NCBI GenBank assembly: GCA_029379385.1
Contig: CM055611.1
Location: 24,890,092 to 24,954,091 of the forward strand
Reading direction: 5' to 3'
Source of the DNA: Quillaja saponaria
Lineage: Eukaryota > Streptophyta > Magnoliopsida > Fabales > Quillajaceae
Length of the DNA: 64,000 bases
The position numbers and the translations under genes are program-made. Every line of letters begins with the position of its first letter. Position 1 is the first letter of the stretch. The notes under the pieces are model-generated. The model did no database searches and was not told the origin of the DNA. It saw only the letters and a list, made by a program, of their open reading frames with translations. This document shows positions 1 to 14,986 of the stretch, piece by piece.

Positions 1-339
1 CGAATCTCTACCACATATAAAATCTCTAATATTTTAAATTAAAATAACCTCATTTTTCATGCAGCCCCTCTCTTATCTATGAAAATAGGGTCTCCTTGAG
101 TTCTTACAATTTCGTGGTTAAAGAAAGAGAATTTTGGTTAAGATGGACATAAATTAAATTATCAAAGTCTTAATCTTAAAACAAAAACGACATCGTTTAT
201 TGCAAACTACTTTGGGAGAAAAAGGAAAATAAAATAAAATTAAAAATTAAAAATTAAAAAAAAGGAAAAAAAAAAACGGAATAGGAAAAGGAATTTCCTT
301 TTCTGTAATCTTTATTAGGCTGAGAAACTCCGCTTCGAT
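1..339. promoter_or_regulatory. Upstream region of the casein kinase gene
   Basis: AT-rich, gene-free stretch with A-rich tracts around 230-280, leading into a CT-rich leader (about 380-430) typical of plant 5' UTRs. No TATA box could be placed with confidence. I see no other gene here. Confidence 0.4.
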
Positions 340-639
340 TGGATCAAAGCGCGCGGAGGGTGTGTCTGGGTCATGATCATCCTTCTTCTCTCTCTCTCTT
401 CCTTTTTCTCTCTCTCTTCTCTTCATCTTCTTCTTCTACCTCTTACCCTGAATTCCTAGAGAGAGAAAGTCATACTCTTTCACTTTTCTCCTTTGTTTCA
501 TCTCTACATTTTTCGTTCAAGTCTGTGGATGGTGTTTGATTTTTCCTTTTAATTTCTGAGAAATTTTTGTTTTTGTTTAGGTTTCTGATTCAGTGCATAG
601 GTTTTTTAGTCTGATCGTCGATCTTTTGAGTTTTAATAA

Positions 640-5170
<4,531 letters not shown>

Positions 5171-6517
5171 CTGCCGCTCCCAGTTCTCATCTCCTGTAAA
5201 TTCTGAGTGTTATACTCTTCTCACGCCCTTATATGAGTGGAATGTTTGTCTGTGCATTATGTTTGAGTAACCTGCTACAAGTTGGTTTTTTTGACTAGAA
5301 CGAGTATACAATAAACAAGATATCAGAAATTGATTCCCATCAGCAGGTGGCCTGATAAAAAGGCTTTTGTTCATACAGTTTGAGTTGTACTGAAATTTGT
5401 GTTGAGATGCATTGAAATTTTACCATTGATCTTATTTCCCTTTCCATTTAAGTTGCGATTCATGTTTTCATCAGCATAATTCATTTAAGAACAAAAATTA
5501 TAAAACAGTAGGCAGGCGAGTTATATTGGTAATATAAGCAAGATCGTAAGCCTAATTAAATAAGAACTTCAAGATTTAAAGGTGTTTAACAAACTTGTGT
5601 TATCTTTGCTGGGATCTTGTGGTGAATTAATACTCAACCATCATTTGCAACAAGGTATTTTGCCGATCGTAGCATACGTTGAAGTGAACCATAATCAATT
5701 GCGTGAACGGCTTCATGTCATTCTGCATGTGTTTTCAGACAGAGATGAGAAGCCAAATCTTAACATGATGCTGATTTCTATCATTTAGAAACAACTGCTA
5801 AGAGAAACAGCTTCATACTTACATTTTTTTCTTCCTTTGTTTCCTTTAATGTTTTTTTCTTCTTGAAATTAGAAATCATAAGAATTTTCTGACTCTGGTT
5901 CTACCTGATGACCATCGTACTTTGAAACTTAATGACACTGCTTCTTTGGTAGCTGACTCAATGGTCTTAGAGAAAACTGACAAAAGCATTTCAAAACAGT
6001 TAAACCCAGCACAAAATCCCTTGAATCCACAAGGCACAGCATTTCAGATTCCCAGTTAGCATGTTAACAATGATCCATATTCAGCTTTATAGTTCCCACC
6101 TATACCCTTCAGGTGAAGCTGCAAACAAATCTTTAAACAAATTCCAGTAGTAAAGTGGTCAATCCAATATACAAGAATGTATTGTGAGTAGCGATTGATG
6201 AAGATAGGGTCAGTTTCAGGATCTAGGATCAATGGAAACATTCTATGTTCAGACTTCAGAACAACAAATCACTACAGTTTATTTGGACTGAGAATTAAGA
6301 ATTCAGAAACAAATTTATAATAATGAATAGTGCATTCCATGATTCTTTGCTATCCAAAAAGTTACAGAACAGGCCGAATATAAAGTTCCATAAAATAAGG
6401 GGAATTCAATTCTAATTTCTAAGAAATTCATTGGTTGATTCAAGACCATTAAAGAGCTTTACAATTTAAAACAAGATACCCAGAAAAAGAAATTTGTATA
6501 TATTTTAAAGTAGCCAT
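5171..6517. other. Intergenic region between casein kinase and DUF3511 genes
   Basis: Contains the 3' UTR of the casein kinase gene (roughly to 5400) and then anonymous AT-rich sequence. Short open frames here show no recognisable motif and I do not regard them as genes. Confidence 0.5.
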
Positions 6518-6830
6518 TCACCACCACCATCCATAAATTACTTGGTTACACGTGTTCTTGATCCACAGAATAGACTTTATAACCAGCAACTCTCTTTTTC
6601 CTCTGTAATTCTGGGTCATTGAAGCTCCTGCTTTTGGAGACAGTCCCAGCAGTTCTTTTCTTTTTATTGATCTTCACCTCGTTACTCAATTGGTTATGGC
6701 ACGCAGAGGAATTTGTATAATTAGCACTGTAACACCTCAGATCTTGCATGTTTGTTGCGGCGGCCTTGCCTCCAGAGTAGCTCTCAATCTGCATCCTGTC
6801 ATCCTTGTATGACTTAGATCTGAAATCCAT
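6518..6830 (-). pseudogene. DUF3511 family gene with a deletion near its C-terminus
   Basis: The N-terminal part reads MDFRSKSYKDDRMQIESYSG and continues to NDPELQRKKRVAGYKVYSV, which matches the plant DUF3511 family (about 100-aa proteins of unknown function). Family members continue with a basic segment and end in a motif like WIKDTYTQVVYGWW. Here the frame runs from YSV into DQEHV and stops at 6546, while the expected end, WIKNTCNQVIYGWWW then stop, is present immediately after but in another frame (stop at 6518-6520). So roughly a dozen codons have been lost with a frame change. An in-frame upstream Met at 6839 is an alternative start. Either a recent pseudogene or an allele with a replaced tail. 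No intron signals explain the junction. Confidence 0.75.
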
Positions 6831-6839
6831 GAAAAACAA

Positions 6840-7600
6840 AATTGCACAAGTATTGAGAAATTCAGTATATATAACAGAGGAAATGCTGTAGGGCTTTTCT
6901 TTTCTCTTTCCTCTTAATATCTCGTTCCATTTCTTGGAATGTTGGTGGCCTTTATTATTGAATTTACTTTATATGACTATCACTTTTCAGGAATGGGAAA
7001 CAGTTGAAGATGATAATTGTAGTATTTATTTTGGTGTTGCTTTCTTTTAATGGAATTTGTGGGACAATTGACAGATTCAACTTTGCTTGCATACTGTGAG
7101 GTTGCATGAGGCTGCTGGCTTTCCCACGTGGAATAGTTAAAGTCTGACTGTTAATTCGTTGAGAACTGAGATATATTCATAAATAGTAAACCCTCAAGTA
7201 TGTCTGCAACTACGGTCAAGACCCAGTTGAGCTGGCTAAGCATTTTCAAAGCGGGGCTCTCCAGCTTATAAGTTTTGTTGAATGTTACACCAACCAAAGA
7301 TCACAGAAAAACAAAACCATGATCCAGAGCTATTATACCAGACATAAAAGTACGAATTAGGAAAAAACACATTTCCATCTTTCCCCTGGTAATTCTTGCA
7401 AACAAAACACAATTTGATGTCGTTCTGCACACAAACTTCTGTCTACATAGATGAGCTAGGATGCAAGTCAAACCAACAACCAGAAAGTGATGTATAACAG
7501 AAAAGGCCCAATCTTGAAAATAAAAAAGTAAAAAGGATTTACATTTTGTAAAAAAAAATATAGCAGAAACCAGAACACAAAATTTGTGATAAATCCATAT
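6840..7600. other. Intergenic region upstream of the DUF3511 gene and downstream of eIF4A
   Basis: Holds the presumed promoter of the minus-strand DUF3511 gene (from 6840) and the 3' UTR of eIF4A (towards 7713). No convincing coding sequence on either strand. Confidence 0.4.
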
Positions 7601-7713
7601 AAGTAAATGGTCAGATATGTTTGGGAACATTAATTTAGGACACGAGATGGAGGCAGAAACAAAAGAAAATAGTAGTTGTAAAGAAAATGCCTTATGCCTT
7701 GACAAACAAAAAT

Positions 7714-9620
7714 TTAGAGGAGGTCAGCAACATTTGAAGGCAGCTCCTCTACGGTTACGTTGTAAAACTTCTGAATGTCAGATAGCATTCTGTCATCATC
7801 CTTAGTCACAAAGTTTATAGCAACACCCTTTCTTCCAAACCGTCCACTTCGTCCAATACGATGAAGATAATTTTCTGGTTGGGTCGGAAGATCATAGTTT
7901 ATGACGAGAGAAACTTGCTGCACATCAATACCACGAGCCAAGAGGTCAGTGGTGATGAGAACACGAGAAGAGCCTGAGCGAAATTCACGCATGATTATAT
8001 CTCTAGTGTTCTGATCCATGTCACCGTGGGTAGCTGAGACTGTGTGATCATTGCTTCGCATCTTGTCAGTGAGCCAATCCACCTTGCGCCTAGTGTTCAC
8101 AAAAATGACACTTTGGGTGATAGCCAAAGTCTCATAAAGATCACACAGTGTCTCAAGTTTCCACTCTTCCTTCTCAACATTAACATAAAACTGTTTTATA
8201 CCCTCAAGGGTAAGTTCATCACGCTTTACCAAGATCCTAACTGGCTTATTCATAAACTTCCTTGTAATTTCAAGGGCTTCTGGTGGCATAGTAGCAGAGA
8301 ACACTCCAACCTGAATTCTGGATGGAAGAAGTTGGAATATGTCATAGATCTGCCAAACCAGAAAACCATTATTAGAAAAACCGCATAAATGATTGATACA
8401 ACTAGGGGAAACACATCATACCTATCAAACTTGGATCATAAATTAACTTTGATTTTGCTCCAAATCATAATGCATGAATGACTAAATTTAGCAATAAAAG
8501 TGAACACATGTTCATCAAAACTATATCAGAACCCTGATTATACCATAAATACAACCTAGCCATTCCTGGAAGTTCTCAACAGAAATTTAATGTTGTACAT
8601 TTAATTTGCTATGCATAGAGGTGTGAATAGACACATAAAAAGGGCTACACCAGGAGGTGGGGATACCATTGTCAACTGAAACTAGGCACAATGACAAACC
8701 TGGTCCTTGAAACCACGTGATAGCATTTCATCAGCTTCATCCAAAACAAACATCTTAATGTAATCTGGGCGAAGTGACTGTCTCCTTAACATATCAAAAA
8801 CACGACCAGGAGTACCAACAACAACATGGACACCAGCTTGAAGAATGCGCTGGTCTTCACGAACACTTGTCCCACCCACACAAGCATGAACCTTAACACC
8901 AAGATAATCACCAAGAGCTCGCATAACCTTCTCAATCTGTTGTGCAAGCTCTCTGGTGGGTGCCAAAACCAAAGCCTGGCACTGCACCACATCATAGTCA
9001 AGTTGCTGCAGAATTCCAGAGCAAAAGGTTGCTGTTTTCCCAGTTCCAGACTGAGCCTGTTGAATGACATCCAGGCCTTTGCAGAAAGGCACAATTCCCC
9101 TTTGCTGGATTGCAGAAGGCTTTTCAAAACCTTCAAGACAAAATACAGTTATATCATCAATGGTAAAGGATGACTTAATTGAGTAAGTAGTGAGTGATAA
9201 AGCATCTTGTTTCAAAAAATTAAAATAAATCATTTAACTTCAATGCTCACTTTTGGAATTGAATTAAGTGAAGAAAGTTTGTGTATGATAAGCAGAACAT
9301 AGATCAAGATAAATGAGATTGAAAAAAAAAAAAAATACTACTTACCGTAAGCATAAATTCCTCTCAGAAGGTTTTCTTGTAATCCCATTTTATCAAAAGT
9401 GTCATGAACCTCATCATATGAGGTGAAGAAATCTTGTCCATCAGTTGAAAGCCTGTGAAAGTCAAATTTTCAAACATCAAAATAAAAAACGTACATGCAA
9501 TTTTCAATTTAAAAACATGAAAAAATAAACAGTATAACTCTAAGAAACTTACAACTCATTCATTTTAGCATCAAATTGACGTGCATCAAATTGTGTTCCT
9601 TCTTGAGCCAAACCTGCCAT
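7714..9620 (-). CDS. eIF4A: Eukaryotic initiation factor 4A, DEAD-box RNA helicase
   Basis: Four coding exons on the minus strand: 9553-9620, 9346-9452, 8700-9130 and 7714-8349 (1242 nt, 413 aa, the usual length of plant eIF4A). Starts [20 protein letters not shown]. Motifs in order: [10 protein letters not shown] (Q motif, from residue 59), AQSGTGKT (Walker A, K90), [12 protein letters not shown] (189-192), SAT (220-222), and [11 protein letters not shown] (from 365). The end, [16 protein letters not shown], is characteristic of eIF4A rather than eIF4A-III. Known role: ATP-dependent unwinding of mRNA 5' leaders within the cytoplasmic eIF4F complex. A non-coding first exon lies at about 11095-11240, joined by a 1.5-kb 5' UTR intron, as in other plant eIF4A genes. 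No defects seen. Confidence 0.97.
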
Positions 9621-9737
9621 GACTGTAGAAAGTGGAGCTTCTATTAAACAAGAATTTTATGGCAGAAGGCATCATCAGGTAAGTCTGATAAAACTGACAC
9701 AGTACCCATATAAATATAAACTTCATAATCTATTTTA

Positions 9738-9827
9738 TGCCTTGGATCAATGCGAATAGAGGAAAATGATTCGTATAGCCGATCCCAACTAATTTGGGAT
9801 TTAAGGCTTAGTTGAGTTGAGTTGTAT
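9738..9827 (+). mobile_element. 3' part of an Au/TS-type plant SINE
   Basis: The stretch TATAGCCGATCCCAACTAAT followed by TTGGGATTTAAGGCTTAGTTG and a short run of TTGAG units matches the conserved 3' end of tRNA-derived plant SINEs of the Au/TS group, which terminate in TTG-type repeats. Only the tail half is visible; the tRNA-like head with A and B boxes is missing or too decayed. It lies in the eIF4A leader intron. Confidence 0.65.
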
Positions 9828-10342
9828 TCTTAGATGACATAGTACCCAAAATTATCAACAAAGCTTATATACAATCAAAATTCTCAGCAAGTGTCAACTG
9901 GGGAAGAAGGTGAAGCAATTAGTAACAAAAATGTGACAGAAAAGCCAAACTTGCATACCACCCAGGTAGGCATACAAGCATTAAACTTCTGTATTATTAT
10001 CAGGGGAAGAAATTTTTAGAGGGCAGATGCATATCTTACAAGGAAAGCCATTCAGCATCAGATACACTTTGCCCACTTCCCCAGGATTCAGCCTGACTGA
10101 TCTAACTACTATTTTAAACAAGCATCCAAAAATGACTTAAATAGATCAAAAGGTCAAGACATTCTACTAGAGTAGACGACCTAATCAGTAAATAAACTGG
10201 AATAAAAAATGGACAGGCCATGAAATATGTTTTCCATAGAAAGATGGCAGACACTATAACAAGGACGAATCACATACACAATTATGATAGGACCATTGAT
10301 CCTCAAAACATTAGAGCACGAGATATTTAGAAAAGAATAAAA

Positions 10343-10610
10343 CTTCTATCTGAATCTGACATATAGCATCCTCTGATGTACATTAATGGAAATATTTGGA
10401 TTTTAAGATCTTGAGTCATAGGAATACACTATAGTCAAATCCAATCCAATTGTCAATGTCAATAAAGAAATAATGGGTACTCTGCCTTCTATCTGAATCT
10501 GAGATGTAGCATCCTCTGATGTACATTAATGGAAATATTTGGATTTTAAGATCTTGAGTCATAGGAATACACTATAGTCAAATCCAATAAAGAAATAACG
10601 GGTACTCTGC
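10343..10610. repeat. 143-bp tandem duplication in the eIF4A leader intron
   Basis: The block starting CTTCTATCTGAATCTGA at 10343 recurs at 10486 with only a few substitutions and one short deletion. Both copies end in GGGTACTCTGC. Recent local duplication in a non-coding intron. Confidence 0.93.
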
Positions 10611-11249
10611 ATACAGCTTACAGAAACTTCAACACAATTAACTCTTCAACATTTCTCAGACCTCTTTATTAGGTAATGAAATAATGGAAACAAGAAAAAT
10701 CAGTCATATATATTTAACAATTAGTGCTTGCGAGGTAATCAAATAAACAACACACCCAAGCCACCAAAGATTCCCAAACTAACATTAACCAAAAATCTGA
10801 AAAATCCAAACTTGGGTACCCTTTAACTTAAAAGTTCGCTCCTAATTGTCCTAGCAACCAAATACATAATCAAATATCAACCACAAATAACTGGGTTATA
10901 TGAACTTCCAAGGAAAAGAACCAGATCGAATTCACAACCCAAACCAACGCTCACAAAATCAGATCAGATAAGATCAATTATCTAAATGAACCAAACTTTT
11001 TCAGAAAACATACGCAGTATAGTAATTTCATAACTACATCAAATCACCCAAAAGCAAAATCGGATACGCAAAGAGAAAGAAAGAGGCACCTGCTAGTTGT
11101 ATTGTTCGCTAAAGAGAGAGATGAAGATCAAAGAAGACTGTGTAGAACGCCTTTGAAAATAGCTAGGGTTTCCCAAACTCCTCGGATCTGCGCCGTGGAG
11201 TTGAAGGGAGGCGAATGTAAAAGAGGGAGCCCGTTTTCGAAGTGATAGG

Positions 11250-12100
11250 TTTTATAGCTCTGGAGACCGAAAAGGAAAAGGAAATCAAAAAGTAAGTAGG
11301 TTTCCTCATTTACCCTCGGTATTGTTCTACCTAATTAAAAGGGTACGTGTGACTATTATAAAAATTGTGCAAGGGTGGGAAGGTAATTTAAGGTCTTTGG
11401 ATCCTTACTCCGTGGCTTGTTTTTATTTTATTTATAAGATGACTTATTTAATTTGATTCCCGTTAAATTTGTGAGAACCCGAATTTGTGTGTGTTTTTTT
11501 ATATGAATTTGTGTGTTTGAGGATCTCATAAGTTTTCAAAATACAATTTTCTTAGTACTTTTATATTATTTTTTTCTTAGATTGAGAGATAATTAACAAT
11601 TGTCTGCAAAAATTCAAACTTAGAATATAGTTTACTTATCGATATATTTGATTAAAGTGTGTACAAATATATGTTTTCGGTTATCACTTACATTATTTGA
11701 CACAATGAACTATAAATATGTCAAATTGACATTAATGATCTATACAAATTTTCAAGTAGACTTTAAGATCGGGGCCAATGCATATATATATATAATTATA
11801 TAATGTATTAGACTATTTAATTATTATACTATTATATTATTGTCTTACTCAGAATCAAATAATAGTCTATATTATTTTCTTATTGTCAAAAATTATATAA
11901 AAATCAACTAAATTATCTTATATAATTTTATTATTCTTATAAGATGTGTCAAATAAATCATATTATAAGTGCCAAAAATTCCCAATCAATTCTCAAACAT
12001 AAAAATAGGATGACATATCAGATAAATTAAAAGTAAAACAATGCAACTTCATTTAATTAAATTGTATAAAAATCCATTTGGAACGCAATAGCATGAAACT
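11250..12100. other. AT-rich intergenic region
   Basis: Separates the eIF4A promoter from the F-box pseudogenes. Contains TA-rich microsatellite sequence around 11780-11830. No gene seen. Confidence 0.5.
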
Positions 12101-12117
12101 TGGTTGTCACTTGATTA

Positions 12118-13390
12118 CTAAACAGCAGGACCAGACCAACCAACTTGTTTTGGAGGAAGTGGCGTTGGCCACCATGGGAACACAAGTGGAAACCCATCTG
12201 CACAGAAACCTTTATTCTCTGGAAGCTTGCAACTTACAACTTGCAGTGACTCTTGCAAGATGTCACACAAAACAACTTTACCATCTTCCATATACAGATA
12301 CACTATGTTCCCATCACTTGGATTAAATCCCACCACAAGTCCAGTAGATTCCTTTTCAAAATTTGAACAGTTTTTCACTACAAAGTCTTTCAGGTACACC
12401 TTGTGATCCAACTTCCATTCCCTTTTCATATTTCCATGTTCCTCTTCCTCCTTCAATTCCAAACACACAGAATCACTTGACCATCTAACACGTTCAACAT
12501 GTTGCCTATTCTCAGGCTTCCCCGGCACGACCCCATGTGTGCTAATCTAACCCGTACAACGTTGTCAATAGGTGTAGGATTATCAAAGAAGTTAATGTTG
12601 TTGTTGAATGGATCAAATTCAATACAGGCATAAAGCCCAATCAGCCAGTACAGCTCCCCATTGTGAGGAACAACGTTTCGCATGACAGTATTAGATTCAT
12701 ATACCACTGGACATAAGGTAACCAACACACTCCACTGTCCTGTCTCAGATGAGAATACCTCCACTTCTAACAGAGACATCATTCTCCAGAAAAATTTAGG
12801 AAAAAGGACGACCGAAAACCTACTATCATCGTCCATCAAAAACCCAGCAGAAACCTTTCTCACCAATGGAGCCGGAGGGAGCTGAATACATTGTTCATAA
12901 ATGGATTGCAAATGTATAAACTGGAACCATGAGACAGTGCATGAGAGCACAATAAAAATTCCTTGCAGGTGGCCAACACCATGATTGGTTGTTCTCTGTC
13001 TTCCACTACTGGAAAAGAGTTAGAAAAGAAACTAAAGGAAAATTGAGGAGACATAAATTTTGAATCCAGAGTTTATTATGAATATTATTATGAATACTTT
13101 TGGTATGCGACCGGATTCTCGAGCAAAGTACTTGAAGAGAAGGGCATACGAATGTTCATGGTTGGACAAGAAACATTTGACAAATCGAGGACTTGATATC
13201 AAATCTCGCCAGTACTTGCAAACGCACTTGCATTGGAGAACAATTTTTGTTGGAAGTAGAATTAAAATGTCAAGTAGAATATCCTCAGTCAGACTAGTAG
13301 TAAGAACTAAGAAGATCTGGGACCAATACTAGTCTTTTTTGCTTTTCCAAAAATGGCAGCTTGCTCGAATGAGAGGGTTAATTCAGACAT
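12118..13390 (-). pseudogene. F-box/FBA protein pseudogene, copy A
   Basis: Read on the minus strand from an ATG at 13390 (MSELTLSFEQAA). An F-box is recognisable at about 13130-13310 (LTEDILLDILILLPTK, then VLQCKCVCKYWRDLISSPRF). Downstream lies an F-box-associated (FBA) region: ICNPFMNN, QLPPAP, a GELYWL-type motif, FDPFNN, and a C-terminal part ending near 12118. These pieces fall in different frames: an early stop after the N-terminus, a shift at ICNPFMNN/QCIQLPPAP (about 12890), and another near 12490-12528. Intact relatives are about 350-400 aa substrate receptors of SCF ubiquitin ligases. This copy cannot encode a full-length protein. Confidence 0.8.
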
Positions 13391-13659
13391 GAAAGTTGAT
13401 TGCAAAAGATTAATCTTTAAACACAGCACAAGCACCAATTCAGATTCAGATATATATAAAAGTCAAAGCAAAACGTGTTTACCTAGATTTTCTATCCAAA
13501 TAGGGCACAGGGTAATTTAATTCAAATCCTAATATGTTTAGGAAAATTAAGACAAGTCCTAGTTGGACAATGTGTTACTAAATCTTTTTTGTATGTAAAA
13601 GGACAAAAAGTACAACATCCATTAATTATCCCATGGTTAAATCCCAGGAATGATCATTC

Positions 13660-14432
13660 AAATAATACAGATACACTATGTCCGGTAAAATCCCACCACA
13701 ACCCCATTAGATTCCATTGCAAAATCGAACAAGTTTTCACCACAAAAGTCTTTCAGGTACACTTTTTGCTCCAAGTTCCATTCCCTTTGCATATTTCCAT
13801 GATCCTCTTGCTCCTTCAATAAAGTCATAATTAATTTGGAACATGCCAATACAGCTTCCCATTTGCATGAACGTTTTACTACAAAATTAATGGATTAAAA
13901 GTTAAAATTCTGTAGTTTATAAATTTTTATTATGTCTTATGAGTTATTGAATTTTATATATATATATATATACATATTTGCTATTACTATAGTGGAATAC
14001 CTTTAAATAAAATTTTAGTCAGCCCCTAAAAATAAATGTTTAGCTCAGTCACTACTGCAAATAATTATTAAAAATTGAAGAGGATTAAATTCTGAATCCA
14101 CAGAATTTATTACGAGTGATTTTTGCTTGACCTTGTTGTGCTTTAGAACTTTTTAGTTGAAGAGAATGGCATACGGATGTTCATGGTTGGCCAAGAAACA
14201 CTAGACAAATTGAGGACTTAATTTCAAAACCCGACAATACTTGCAAATGCACCTGCATTGGAGAACATTTTTTGTTTGGATTATGATTAAAATCAAAGTA
14301 GAATATATTCTCAGTCAGATTGGTGATAGTAGTAGTAGTAGTAAGATCTGGGACAAATGCTAGTCTTCTTACTTTTCCACCCATGGAGGATTGCTTGGAT
14401 GAGAGGGTTAACTCAGACACATGGGAATACAA
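13660..14432 (-). pseudogene. F-box/FBA pseudogene, copy B (truncated tandem duplicate)
   Basis: Diverged duplicate of copy A. The N-terminal piece (SELTLSSKQSS, then LTENI, about 14181-14432) matches copy A's leader and F-box start, but the F-box is frame-shifted. The central part is deleted, and 13670-13822 matches the FBA region of copy A at about 12298-12454. Copy B retains an open leader where copy A has a stop, so the two copies decayed independently. Confidence 0.75.
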
Positions 14433-14539
14433 TTAAAATCTCAAGTAGAATATCTCAAGTCAATGGCTACCCTTCTGATTTTGTGAGTAGGAGAGTTATT
14501 ATTAGAGAGGAAGAGATTGTTTGGCATAGACAATTTGGG

Positions 14540-14946
14540 TAGGGCAGAGAGTGCAAATTTGACTTTTGTGTTTTTTTTTTTTTTCAATTATATTTTTTAT
14601 AAAAATAAATTTTAATTCTTTTAATAATTATTTTTTATAATTTCACGTGTCAATTTTTTATTTATTCATTTAACACAAAGATTATAACGTAAGATTCAAT
14701 AAGATTCAATTAGTTCATGTCTGTTTAAGTTAATTTGGATATACGTGATAATGTCAATCCAGTTAATAATTTTGAAATTAGAATGACCTAATTACAGTAA
14801 ATTGGAAAGTAAAAATTAAAATAAATTCTGAGTAAAATAACATGAATCAAAAAGAATAATTTAGTTTAAATTTTTGAAGTATGTCAAAAGCCCAACTTCA
14901 AACTTGGGGCACTTCAAGTCATCAACTAGTAGTATGACAACTCTTG

Positions 14947-14986
<40 letters not shown>

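Larger units (their letters stand above)
9622..11240 (-). promoter_or_regulatory. 5' UTR exon and long leader intron of eIF4A
   Basis: The acceptor CTACAG lies just before the start codon at 9620. A matching donor (CAG followed by GTGCCT on the minus strand) lies near 11090, next to a purine/pyrimidine-rich leader up to about 11240. Long leader introns often enhance expression of plant housekeeping genes; that role here is inference. The intron contains a SINE tail and a 143-bp tandem duplication, listed separately. Confidence 0.75.

Noticed and set aside
12078..12326. Plus-strand frame of 82 codons
   Set aside because: Antisense shadow of the FBA region of F-box pseudogene copy A.
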